Below, piece after piece: positions 7,558 to 15,979 of a stretch of DNA of 64,000 bases; position 1 is the first letter of the stretch, and each line of letters starts with the position of its first letter. Position numbers and translations under genes: made by a program. The stretch comes from CAVSVP01 sp963731125 (GTDB lineage: Bacteria; Pseudomonadota; Gammaproteobacteria; Competibacterales; Competibacteraceae): contig CAVSVP010000008.1 of assembly GCA_963731125.1 (NCBI GenBank), positions 62,001-126,000 of the forward strand. The letters are read 5' to 3'. The notes under the pieces are model-generated. The model was not told the origin of the DNA, searched no databases, and saw only the letters and a list, made by a program, of their open reading frames with translations.

Positions 7558-10059
7558 ATGAAAAGAGGATTCAGCCTAAAGTTATCTTTGCGTGCCCTGC
7601 GCCGGGATTGGCGGGCCGGTGAGTTGCGGGTGGTGGCAACAGCTTTGATGATTGCGGTGGCGAGCGTAGCGGCCGTAGGATTTTTTACTGACCGTATCCA
7701 GCTGGTGATGGAGCGGAAAAGCGGAGAGCTGCTGGGCGCAGATGCAGTGCTAGTTTCTCCGGAACCGGTACGGCAAATCTTGGTGCGGGAGGCCCGGAGG
7801 CAGGGTTTGCAAACAGCCATTACCCTAAGTTTTCGAAGTGTCGTGTTGGCGGGAGACGAAACAGCTCTTACCGAGGTTAAGGCGGTCAGTCCAAACTATC
7901 CCCTGCGCGGTACTCTCCAGATCAGCGAACGTCCCTTTGGCGTGGCCCGGGACACTCGCACGATTCCCGAGGCCGGTAGTGTTTGGATAGATGAGCGTCT
8001 GCTGCAGGTACTTGGGCTGGCCGTAGGTGAGCATCTGACACTGGGGGTGAGTGAGTTGGTAGTGACCAAGGTGTTGGCCTATGAGCCGGATCGAGGGGGA
8101 GATTTATTTACCATCGCACCACGCCTGCTAATGAACCTAGCGGATGTGCCGGCCACGGAGCTGGTGCAGCTTGGCAGTCGGGTTAAGTACCGCTTACTGA
8201 TAGCTGGTGCCCCGGCCGCTGTGGCGGCTTACCAGAGTTGGGTAAATCCCCGTCTTACGCCGGTAGAACAATTACAGGGAGTGCGCGATGCTCGGCCGGA
8301 ACTGCGGACTGCTCTGGAGCGGGCGCAGCGTTTTCTGAGTTTAGCAGCGCTGGTCAGCGTCATTTTAGCAGGTGTCGGCATTGCCATCGCGGCCCGGCGA
8401 TTCGCCGCGCGGCATTGGGACAGCGTAGCCATTATGCGATGTGTCGGTGCCACCCAGGCTACGGTACTGCGTTACTTTGTTGTCGAGCTGGTATGGCTGG
8501 CCTTACTGGCCGGATCCGTCGGAGTGCTGGCAGGTTATGGAGCCCAGGAGGGATTGAGCCGCATTCTGGGCAGCTTGGCCACAGAGGGAACGTTACCCTT
8601 GCCCTCCTGGCGACCTTTGGTGCCGGCGATGGCGACGGGATTTATCACTCTCTTGGGTTTTGGCCTGCCGCCCCTGCTGCGACTGCGCGATGTGTCCCCG
8701 TTGCGTGTATTGCGCCGGGATATCAGTCCGCTCCCGCAGCGCAACGTTGTTCTCTACAGCCCTGCGCTGGCCGCGGTGACGGCGTTACTGTTCTGGCAGG
8801 CTGGGGATAGTCAGCTTGCTTTCTATCTTTTAGCCGGTATGCTCGGTGCTTCGTTGGGGCTGGGTTTGTCTGCATGGGGACTGATAAAAAGCCTTGCGTT
8901 GTTGCGCAGTAGAGTCGGTGTGGCTTGGCGCTTTGGGCTGGCCAATATTGCCCGGCGCAGGGCCGGGAGCGCTATACAGGTGGTGGCTCTGGGTTTAGGA
9001 ATAATGGTGTTGCTGGTGCTGTCTCTGGTGCGCAACGATCTGCTGGCAAGCTGGCAGGCGACTCTGCCTGATAACGCTCCCAATCATTTTCTTATCAATA
9101 TTCAAACGGACGAAGTGTCTGCCTTACATGAGTTTTTTGCGACCCGGGGGTTAAAGGAAACCCAGTTGTTTCCTATGGTTCGGGGACGGCTACTTGCCAT
9201 CAATGGGCGCTCGGTGCATCCGGACGATTATGATAACCCGCGCGCTCAGCGGCTGGTGGAGCGGGAGTTTAACCTGTCCTGGGCAGCGCAGTTACAGGAT
9301 GACAACCGGATAGCGACCGGCCGCTGGTGGCGAGCAGAAGATCATGGTCAGCCGCGGGTATCCGTAGAGCAGGGCTTGGCGGAGCGGCTTGGGATAGCCT
9401 TGCACGACACGCTGCGGTTTCGCATTGCGGGTCAGTTGCTGGAGGCACGGGTAACCAGTCTGCGTTCGGTGGAATGGGATTCCTTTCGGGCGAACTTTTT
9501 TATACTGTTTCCACCGGGTGTCATAGAGGACTACCCCGCTACCTGGATCACCAGCTTTTACCTGAGCAAACCTCAAAAACCGCTGCTCATCGATCTGGTG
9601 CACGCCTTTCCCTCGGTAACCGTGCTGGATGTTGAAGCGCTTCTCAGCAAAGTGCGGGAAATTATGGATCGGGTCGTGATGGCCGTGGAGTATGTTTTCC
9701 TGTTCACCCTGTTAGCGGGATTGGTGGTACTTTATGCTGCCATTCAGGCTACCCAGGATGAGCGTATATTTGAGAGCGCCATACTGCGTACGTTAGGAGC
9801 CCATAGCGGTATCATCGTCAAGAGCTTGCTGGCGGAGTTTGCGGTGCTGGGCCTGTTGGCAGGCTTATTGGCGGCTCTGGCGGCAACACTGCTGGGTTAT
9901 GGGCTCGCGGAACATGTCTTTGAATTACCCTACGATCCCAACTGGTTGATCTGGCTATTGGGCAGTGTGCTGGGCATGCTGGGGGTCGGTGCGGCAGGAT
10001 TGCTTGGCGTGCGCTCGGTGTTTAAGCAGCCGCCGCTACAGAGCTTGCGGGGAGGGTAA
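7558..10059 (+). CDS. ybbP: Large ABC permease with FtsX domains, YbbP-like
   Basis: An 833-residue integral membrane protein matching the YbbP/DUF214 permease type. A membrane helix near residues 25-45 is followed by a large periplasmic domain, then clustered helices around 265-285, 305-345 and 355-375. A second FtsX-like bundle lies near 410-490, and a last one at about 700-815. It partners the ATPase immediately upstream. Translation starts at ATG 7558 after GGTGAGGA. The two-repeat FtsX layout and length are typical of the family; the transported substrate is unknown. Confidence 0.9.
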   Translation: MKRGFSLKLSLRALRRDWRAGELRVVATALMIAVASVAAVGFFTDRIQLVMERKSGELLGADAVLVSPEPVRQILVREARRQGLQTAITLSFRSVVLAGDETALTEVKAVSPNYPLRGTLQISERPFGVARDTRTIPEAGSVWIDERLLQVLGLAVGEHLTLGVSELVVTKVLAYEPDRGGDLFTIAPRLLMNLADVPATELVQLGSRVKYRLLIAGAPAAVAAYQSWVNPRLTPVEQLQGVRDARPELRTALERAQRFLSLAALVSVILAGVGIAIAARRFAARHWDSVAIMRCVGATQATVLRYFVVELVWLALLAGSVGVLAGYGAQEGLSRILGSLATEGTLPLPSWRPLVPAMATGFITLLGFGLPPLLRLRDVSPLRVLRRDISPLPQRNVVLYSPALAAVTALLFWQAGDSQLAFYLLAGMLGASLGLGLSAWGLIKSLALLRSRVGVAWRFGLANIARRRAGSAIQVVALGLGIMVLLVLSLVRNDLLASWQATLPDNAPNHFLINIQTDEVSALHEFFATRGLKETQLFPMVRGRLLAINGRSVHPDDYDNPRAQRLVEREFNLSWAAQLQDDNRIATGRWWRAEDHGQPRVSVEQGLAERLGIALHDTLRFRIAGQLLEARVTSLRSVEWDSFRANFFILFPPGVIEDYPATWITSFYLSKPQKPLLIDLVHAFPSVTVLDVEALLSKVREIMDRVVMAVEYVFLFTLLAGLVVLYAAIQATQDERIFESAILRTLGAHSGIIVKSLLAEFAVLGLLAGLLAALAATLLGYGLAEHVFELPYDPNWLIWLLGSVLGMLGVGAAGLLGVRSVFKQPPLQSLRGG

Positions 10060-10320
10060 TTTCGGCAGCAAACGTCTTTTTTGCTGTCCTCTTTGAGATA
10101 CCTAATCTGCTATCAGTTTCAGCCCGTATCCATCTGTGGCTATTACCTGTGCTTTCATCCAGATAGCTATCTATAAGCTGTAATTTACCCCAACAGAGCA
10201 CTCAAACAAATTCTTATATAACAAAAAGAAATAACATTATAACTTGAAAGTTGACATCATCGCTTACTGTCTTCATAGTAAACCTCTGCAATTTGGAAAA
10301 CTGGAGAGAGGTATTTCGTT

Positions 10321-11187
10321 ATGCAAATTCCGGAGGTGGAAGCTTTCTTCGACGAAACCACGTTTACGGTCAGCTATGTGGTCAAAGATCCGGCATCGCA
10401 GCACTGCGCGATTATCGATCCAGTGCTGGACTATGACCCGGCGGCCGGGCGCACCCGTCACGCATCGGCGGATCGTATTGTTGAATTCGTGCGCAGCCGC
10501 CAGCTACAGGCCGACTGGCTGCTGGAGACTCACGTTCACGCGGATCATCTTTCTGCCGCTTCCTATCTGAAAGAACAGCTCGGGAGCCGAGTTGCTATCG
10601 GTGAGCAGGTAAAGATTGTCCAAGGCATCTTCAAAAAGCTGTTTAACGTTGAGTCAGAGTTCGCCACCGACGGTTCACAGTTCGATCATCTGTTTACCGA
10701 TGAAGAGACGTTTTCTATCGGTGAACTGCAGGGGAGGGCATTACATACACCGGGCCACACCCCGGCCTGCATGATCTATCTTATCGGCGATGCCGCCTTT
10801 ATCGGGGACACTTTATTTATGCCCGATTACGGTACAGCGCGAACCGATTTTCCGGGCGGCGATGCACGCACCCTTTACCGGTCAATTCAACGAATTCTGG
10901 CCTTGCCAGGCACTACTCGTCTGTTTCTGTGCCACGACTACAAGGCGCCGGGGCGCGACGAGTATGGCTGGGAGACCACGGTGGCGGAACAGCGTCGGAA
11001 TAATATTCACGTACACGACGGCGTCAGTGAGGACGATTTCGCCGCTCTGCGTAAAGCACGAGATGCCGAATCCGACATGCCGCGACTGCTGTTACCCTCG
11101 GTTCAGGTCAATATGCGTGCCGGCGAACTGCCTCCACCGGAGGCTAACGGTAAGCGTTATCTGAAAATTCCCTTAAACGTGTTGTAA
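10321..11187 (+). CDS. MBL-fold metallo-hydrolase, persulfide dioxygenase (ETHE1)-like
   Basis: A 288-residue metallo-beta-lactamase-fold enzyme. Metal ligands are visible: H71-x-H73-x-D75-H76 in THVHADH, H146 in HTPGHTPA, D163 in IGDTLFMPDYG and H205 in LCHDY. The stretch MPDYGTARTDFPGG is typical of the ETHE1/persulfide dioxygenase branch rather than glyoxalase II, suggesting a role in sulfur (persulfide) metabolism; this is inference from motif style. A good ribosome site (GGAGAGAGG) precedes ATG 10321. The App1-like gene follows 10 bases downstream, so the two may be co-transcribed. Confidence 0.85.
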   Translation: MQIPEVEAFFDETTFTVSYVVKDPASQHCAIIDPVLDYDPAAGRTRHASADRIVEFVRSRQLQADWLLETHVHADHLSAASYLKEQLGSRVAIGEQVKIVQGIFKKLFNVESEFATDGSQFDHLFTDEETFSIGELQGRALHTPGHTPACMIYLIGDAAFIGDTLFMPDYGTARTDFPGGDARTLYRSIQRILALPGTTRLFLCHDYKAPGRDEYGWETTVAEQRRNNIHVHDGVSEDDFAALRKARDAESDMPRLLLPSVQVNMRAGELPPPEANGKRYLKIPLNVL

Positions 11188-11197
11188 GGGCAGAAAC

Positions 11198-12415
11198 ATG
11201 AAAAGAGACAAGCAAACACAATCAAGCTGGTGGCAAGAAGCCTCAACATGGCTGCTAGGGGCAGCGGCGTCGGTGGAGCAGACGGTTGATTCGGGATGGC
11301 GGCGGCTAGGGGAGCGGCTTGGTCTAAATCAGCCAGTGCATATCCAGGTGTATCAAGGTTTTGCGAATCCGAAGCAGGCATGGATCAGCGGACGGGTATT
11401 GGCTAATAAGCCGGCCGGCGGGCCTAAAGACGACGATACGTGGTGGGATAACCTGCTCAACACCTACCGCCGCTGGGAGAGTGACGAAGTGCCCGGTGCT
11501 TGGGTGGAGGTCTTATTCGCCGGCCGAACGCTAACGGCAAAGACAGACGAAGAAGGCTACTACCATTTGGAGTTTCTGTTGACCAAGCCGCTAGAGGGCG
11601 AGTTATGGTACCCGGTGCAGGTGCGTCTGCTGGAGCCGTCTGCTACGGACGAAACGGCTAGGCTTGAGGAAAGCCGGACCGATAGCAAAGTGCTTACCGT
11701 CACCGGGAAAGTGCTTGCGCCGCCTGCTTCGGCTCGTTTTGGCGTGATCAGCGATTTGGACGATACGGTCATTCAAACCCAGATTACCGATTTACTCACG
11801 GCAGCCAAATTGACCTTCCTCCATAATGCTAAGACCCGTAAGCCTCTAGAGGGCGTTGCTGAGTTTTACCAGGCGCTGCGCCTGGGCCCCAATGGGGCAG
11901 CGTCTCCTGAGCATAATCCTATTTTTTATGTGTCCAGCTCGGCGTGGAACCTTTACGATCTGCTGGTAGACTTCCTTGAGCTTAACGCTGTTCCTGCGGG
12001 GCCCTTACTCTTGCGCGACTTGGGCATTACGGAGCAGCAGTTTATTAGCGGCGGTCACAGCCATAAGCTGGAAAGCATTAACCGAATTTTGGCCGCTTAC
12101 CCGGCGCTGCCGTTTGTGCTCATCGGCGATTCCGGACAGGAAGACGCACAGCTGTACTGGAGCGCTATTCAACAACACGGACATCGCATCAAGGCCGTGT
12201 ATATTCGTGATGTGGACCCGGCGCGACACAGCGAGCGTGATGAACAGGTGAGAGCCATCGCCAGGCAAGCGGAAGCCTTTGGTGTACCGATGCGCCTGGT
12301 AACAGATAGCCTCGTGGCAGCTCAGCATGCAGCAGGGATCGGGCTGATGGCGTCCCAAGCAGTAGCCACCATCAGCCGGGAATGTGAACAAGATCGACAG
12401 CGTCCCACGACGTGA
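11198..12415 (+). CDS. App1-family phosphatase (DUF2183)
   Basis: A 405-residue protein with the App1 phosphatidate-phosphatase catalytic domain, a HAD-like fold. The nucleophile motif is DLDDT at residues 186-190 (GVISDLDDTVIQTQ), followed by FYVSSSAWNLYD and a late acidic motif LIGDSGQEDAQLY. The N-terminal half has a beta-rich segment with a YHLEFLL strand, often seen in bacterial members. In yeast App1 removes phosphate from phosphatidic acid; the bacterial substrate is unproven. It sits 10 bases after the MBL gene. Confidence 0.85.
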   Translation: MKRDKQTQSSWWQEASTWLLGAAASVEQTVDSGWRRLGERLGLNQPVHIQVYQGFANPKQAWISGRVLANKPAGGPKDDDTWWDNLLNTYRRWESDEVPGAWVEVLFAGRTLTAKTDEEGYYHLEFLLTKPLEGELWYPVQVRLLEPSATDETARLEESRTDSKVLTVTGKVLAPPASARFGVISDLDDTVIQTQITDLLTAAKLTFLHNAKTRKPLEGVAEFYQALRLGPNGAASPEHNPIFYVSSSAWNLYDLLVDFLELNAVPAGPLLLRDLGITEQQFISGGHSHKLESINRILAAYPALPFVLIGDSGQEDAQLYWSAIQQHGHRIKAVYIRDVDPARHSERDEQVRAIARQAEAFGVPMRLVTDSLVAAQHAAGIGLMASQAVATISRECEQDRQRPTT

Positions 12416-12835
12416 AAAGCATCCTATGACTCCGGTTACTACGGCATAGCCTTGTGGTAATCGGATCCTCTAAAAGGTCTTCATACCGATTCCTTACATA
12501 TTGCTTTGGGTAGCCGGAAAAAGTATTTCCCGATATATGCAACTCGGTGTTGGTAAGACAGCCAATTCCTCATGGCCGTGGTCAGCATTGGCTTTTCGGG
12601 CTCGCTCAGTGCTTGTCTGCTACGGCAGTGAGTGTAGCCGGCAAAGTATGAGAAAGCGATGGCACGGATAATGCCCTCTTCACCTTGGCATCACTGCTTT
12701 TCCCGCAGCGATGGAAAACCCCAATTTACTGTACTCGCTAAGCGGCGCAAAGTTAAGCAGACCTCGCTAGCGTGTGGGCGCACTGCGTGACGTAGCGAAC
12801 TTTACGTCGCCTTATTCCAGGAGAATAATGAAAAG
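12416..12835 (+). other. Intergenic region without a recognisable gene
   Basis: About 420 bases after the App1-like gene. No frame longer than a few dozen codons with a ribosome site is apparent, and no tRNA-like cloverleaf or strong terminator was found by eye. An AGGAG at 12819-12823 near the end precedes a 3-codon reading frame (ATG 12828) and the small membrane-protein gene listed next. Confidence 0.4.
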
Positions 12836-12970
12836 ATGAAGCGGCAAGCACAACAAGATATGCTCCCCGGATCACATGAGCGGGTGGTGCTGTATGTTTT
12901 ATTTTCGTTGAGCGGTGGTATGACCGGAGGGGTCATCGGCTTTCTCCTTGGGTATTGGCTGCGAGGGTAG
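12836..12970 (+). CDS. Small single-helix membrane protein, unknown
   Basis: A 44-codon frame starting at ATG 12836, preceded by AGGAG at 12819-12823. After a polar N-terminus the sequence VVLYVLFSLSGGMTGGVIGF is a glycine-rich membrane helix, ending in LLGYWLRG. The next gene begins five bases after its stop, consistent with an operon. A competing ATG at 12828 gives only three codons. No family is recognised and the coding status is plausible rather than certain. Confidence 0.45.
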   Translation: MKRQAQQDMLPGSHERVVLYVLFSLSGGMTGGVIGFLLGYWLRG

Positions 12971-12975
12971 GGCGC

Positions 12976-13362
12976 ATGAATGACGAAACGCGGATTGTAT
13001 TTACTTGGATAATCTGCACTGAATTGTGTGAGGTGTGGGCCGATAAGGCGCAGGAACTGAGTGAGCATGAGCTAGCCTATGTCATGGGCGCTGATTTTAG
13101 GAGTAAGCTGCGGGAGACGGAATTGAGCGAGTTGCATGAGAAATTGTTAAGTCGTGCTTATCAGTGTGTGGATTGGCTGGCCATTGCAAGGCATCTATGT
13201 GCCGGGACGGAGTCACCTGTCCGGTATTTGTTGCGAGATGCCGACAACCGCGAGGTGTTTGGACCGGCCGATCAGAAAACTTGTGTGCGTGAATGGCAAC
13301 GGCGCGAAGTGCTGGGTGAAACGGGCCTGATGATTGATGTGGAAGCCGGCGTTGCAGACTGA
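12976..13362 (+). CDS. Conserved-looking hypothetical protein
   Basis: A 128-residue soluble, acidic, mostly helical protein beginning MNDETRIVFTWIICTELCEV. The ATG at 12976 is chosen over an upstream TTG because the latter overlaps the small membrane-protein gene. No catalytic motif or known family is recognised. It lies five bases after the small membrane protein and 12 bases before the next small gene, so the three form a likely operon of unknown role. Confidence 0.6.
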   Translation: MNDETRIVFTWIICTELCEVWADKAQELSEHELAYVMGADFRSKLRETELSELHEKLLSRAYQCVDWLAIARHLCAGTESPVRYLLRDADNREVFGPADQKTCVREWQRREVLGETGLMIDVEAGVAD

Positions 13363-13374
13363 GGAAAAAGGGTT

Positions 13375-13590
13375 ATGTACTACGTTCAGAAACGGGATGT
13401 TACGGCAATAGGAGGTTACCGTACCGTAAAACACTGCGATACCCAGCCTGAGGCGCTCCAAGCCGCGCGGGATTTTGATACGATCCGCGACGGTGAGCCT
13501 GCGGGCTTCACTCGAGTATTGACGGCGAAGGAATACGATAAGTGGCATGAAACCGTGGTAATGCCGTCTTACCGGCGAGGGCAGGTTTAG
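13375..13590 (+). CDS. Small hypothetical protein
   Basis: A 71-residue basic/aromatic protein (MYYVQKRDVTAIGGYRTVKH) with an ATG preceded by GAGG at 13361-13364. It follows the previous gene by 12 bases. The stretch TQPEALQAARDFD is probably a helix. No family recognised; a hairpin about 60 bases downstream could end the transcript. Confidence 0.55.
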   Translation: MYYVQKRDVTAIGGYRTVKHCDTQPEALQAARDFDTIRDGEPAGFTRVLTAKEYDKWHETVVMPSYRRGQV

Positions 13591-13647
13591 CCGCACTGTC
13601 TCTTACCGATAACCAACCGGTGCGCATTCTACTATGATCCAGGCGAT

Positions 13648-13671
13648 GGAGCCGGAGGGCATCCCGGCTCC
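13648..13671. terminator. Stem-loop between convergent genes
   Basis: A perfect 8-bp stem GGAGCCGG/CCGGCTCC around an 8-base loop. It stands between the end of a plus-strand gene (13590) and the end of a minus-strand gene (13688), the place for a shared terminator. There is no clear U-tract, so intrinsic termination is not certain. Confidence 0.4.
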
Positions 13672-13687
13672 GATAGGGTTTGATGCC

Positions 13688-14062
13688 TTATGGTTGAACC
13701 AGGCGCGCCTGTAAATAACGGCTGTGCCGGCTATGGAGGCTTCTGCCAGTCTGCTGGCGAACGGCATCGGTTGTCGCCAGAGGTTCGAGGTGACTGACTA
13801 GCGAACCTGGAGTCATTGAGATGCGCTGGCCAGTTTGCTGCCGGACCGCATCGGTCGTTGCTAATGGTTGAAGATAACCAATTGCTTGATCTGCACTCAC
13901 TAGCATGCGTTGGCCGGCCTGTTGTCGAACCGCGTCAGTGGTGCCGGCCGGTGCATGCAATGTAGTGTAGCCATGAATGATGGTTACCGTCTCGGCAATA
14001 ACAGGGACGCTGTTAGTCAGGAAAACGGTAGCGGTAATGAATAAAGCGGCCACGGTTTTCAT
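13688..14062 (-). CDS. Secreted protein with three 28-residue TTDAVRQQ repeats
   Basis: A 124-residue exported protein. The start at 14062 is chosen because GAGGAG lies just upstream and the product then opens with a clear signal peptide (MKTVAALFITATVFLTNSVP, cleavage near IAE). The mature part has three head-to-tail repeats of exactly 28 residues (41-68, 69-96, 97-124), each starting TTDAVRQQ followed by a TG or AG pair and, in the first two, ending in PLA. The third repeat diverges after its first ten residues and ends with the protein. No known domain recognised; a role in the periplasm or envelope is inferred only from the signal peptide. Confidence 0.65.
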   Translation of the reverse strand: MKTVAALFITATVFLTNSVPVIAETVTIIHGYTTLHAPAGTTDAVRQQAGQRMLVSADQAIGYLQPLATTDAVRQQTGQRISMTPGSLVSHLEPLATTDAVRQQTGRSLHSRHSRYLQARLVQP

Positions 14063-14351
14063 AAAGTTGCTCCTCTTCAAGAAATCATAAGACGTGAAAT
14101 TCACATCGGCTTCCATCGATGGCCGGTGATGCGGTGAGATGGATAGCGTTATTACAGCTTTTGCTGTTGCTATCCAGAATAGAAAGAGCATGTTTCTGAA
14201 GAATGTCGCGGAACGAAAGTTTTTGTTTCCAATGTTTCAGGTCTGGAAATGCCGGCAACGCCGGTGGTGTGTCTTATGCTCTAGCCAAAGCGGAGTCTGG
14301 CTAAGCATTATCAGCCCCTTAACGATCGTTAAGAAGAAAGGTAGCCGCACG

Positions 14352-15245
14352 CTATTGTGCTGATGCTCTGCGAGTGGTTAACGGCTCTTTGAAGGTCAGC
14401 GTACGATACGGGAAAGGAATCTCGATACCCGCCTTATCCAGGGCGTACTTAATAGCGGTTACCACCTCACCCCGAGAACGACGGATGTCCACCGGCTCAG
14501 GGGCGGTCCACCAGGTAACCTCGATATCAATGCTGCTCGACCCGAAGGCCTGCGGAAAAATCTGCACCGGCTGGTCCTGACGAACGGTTTGGCAGTAGCG
14601 TACAGCCCGCTCGATTACCTGTACAGCCTGGGCGACATCTTCGCCGTAGGCCACGCCGGCGAGAATGCTGGCTCGCCGGCGATCCAAATTGGTCAGTACC
14701 TGTACAGGGTTCAGAAACAGGAACGAATTGGGTACCACCACAAGCTCGCCGGAGGTCTTGCGGATCTGCGTCATACGCACCGTCACGTCTTCCACTCGGC
14801 CGCGGATGCCCTGGCACTCGATAAAATCACCGTTCTCAAAGGGGAAACGCCAGAGTAACAGGATACCGGCGAAGAAGTTCTCAAAAATGTCTTTGAAGGC
14901 AAACCCCACCGCAATGGAAATAATGCCCATGGCGCCCAACGCCTTGGCAGGCGTCAAACCTGGGAAGATTATCACGGCCGCCACCATGATCCCGATGATC
15001 CAGATGCCAATGCTGATCAGTCGCTGAATCAGTTCCTGCAAGGATCTGCGTATCCGCGAGCGGCGCAGGGTGCTGGCGGTAAGTTGCACCGCCAGGGTAG
15101 CCACGAGCCAGGTGATAAGAAGAACAATCAGGGCGACTCCAAGGAAGGGCAGCCGATCGACGAAATCGGCCCACAGTTGCAGCACGGTGTCCTGCACGGA
15201 TGCTATGATTTCGTCGAGAGTTTCAGGAACATTTTCCGACGGCAT
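14352..15245 (-). CDS. Small-conductance mechanosensitive channel, MscS family
   Basis: A 297-residue MscS-type channel that would open under membrane tension to release solutes during osmotic downshock. Three membrane helices are visible near residues 34-56, 75-96 and 103-125. The last is the pore-lining helix (AKALGAMGIISIAVGFAFKD, the Ala/Gly-packed TM3 hallmark). The beta domain follows with PFENGDFIECQG and VVVPNS, then a C-terminal alpha/beta domain. Length is close to E. coli MscS (286). It is transcribed away from the downstream sialidase-like gene. Confidence 0.93.
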   Translation of the reverse strand: MPSENVPETLDEIIASVQDTVLQLWADFVDRLPFLGVALIVLLITWLVATLAVQLTASTLRRSRIRRSLQELIQRLISIGIWIIGIMVAAVIIFPGLTPAKALGAMGIISIAVGFAFKDIFENFFAGILLLWRFPFENGDFIECQGIRGRVEDVTVRMTQIRKTSGELVVVPNSFLFLNPVQVLTNLDRRRASILAGVAYGEDVAQAVQVIERAVRYCQTVRQDQPVQIFPQAFGSSSIDIEVTWWTAPEPVDIRRSRGEVVTAIKYALDKAGIEIPFPYRTLTFKEPLTTRRASAQ

Positions 15246-15852
15246 TCGTTAACTCCAGTTGCTACCGATAATTATGATCGGGACTACCATTTGGGTAGTG
15301 AGAAATAAACCACCGTTTTCCAGGGATTCTCCGCAGAGCGTAAGGATGAATCAGGAAAATTCCCATAGGGGTGAGCGGATTAATCAGGTGGGGGTGCTCA
15401 TCACCTATCAGTTTGCCTCAAGCGGTAAAACCAGATAGGTTAGGGCGTGTTTTAAAAACCCCAAGATAGATAGGGTAGCGCAAGCATGGCGCCACGGGTT
15501 CTTCTGGCGGATTTACTCTTGATGCCGCGTGAGCATTGGGGCTACCGGTGGAGCGGCCAATTTCTTGAGCGGCCACGCTCTAGGTGGTTTTACTTCTCTG
15601 ATACCCCCGCGAGATGCAAAATTTGTCCCTCCACCGCCAATCTTATATCTGATCGAGTACAAATCCAGCCAGCAACCTGCCGCTCCCGTTCTAATCCGCC
15701 GAATCAAGATGTCGACGTGTGCCGAAATGGCGAAGGTTCTCACCTCTGTTAGCTGGTTACCGCCCTAGGCATCTGGATCCGTATTTGTACTTATTTTTTT
15801 TACTCCTACCAAAGCCTATATATTGTTATTCAGGAGAAGTTCAATTTTTACC
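15246..15852. other. Non-coding region with a DUF4258-like coding remnant
   Basis: About 600 bases without a convincing gene. Overlapping small frames on both strands around 15510-15770 have no recognisable content. At about 15391-15438 the plus strand reads VLITYQFASSGKTR followed by a stop. This resembles the C-terminus of the DUF4258-type gene at 17854-18089 (LLTTYRFALSSEIK); the two DNA segments are about 80% alike over 34 bases. It is therefore probably a decayed gene tail. Confidence 0.4.
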
Positions 15853-15969
15853 ATGGATGAGCAACAAAGAAGCCACCCCTTTTACCAAAGGAGGAAAGAT
15901 AAAATGAAAAAATACATCCTGTTGAGCTCTGTTTTATCAAGCAATTTGAGTTATCGGCTGGTGTCTTAG
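15853..15969 (+). CDS. Short leader peptide upstream of the sialidase-like gene
   Basis: Starting at ATG 15904, after a strong AAAGGAGG ribosome site, is a 21-codon peptide that begins like a signal peptide (MKKYILLSSVLSSNL). The same frame can start at ATG 15853, giving 38 codons. Its stop codon (15967-15969) overlaps the TAGGAGG ribosome site of the next gene, whose ATG is at 15980. It could be a leader coupling translation, or the remnant of a truncated secreted protein. Confidence 0.4.
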   Translation: MDEQQRSHPFYQRRKDKMKKYILLSSVLSSNLSYRLVS

Positions 15970-15979
15970 GAGGTTTTAG

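Noticed and set aside
15513..15768. Overlapping frames of 76-88 codons on both strands.
   Set aside because: No ribosome site, no family resemblance, and three frames open at once, typical of non-coding DNA.
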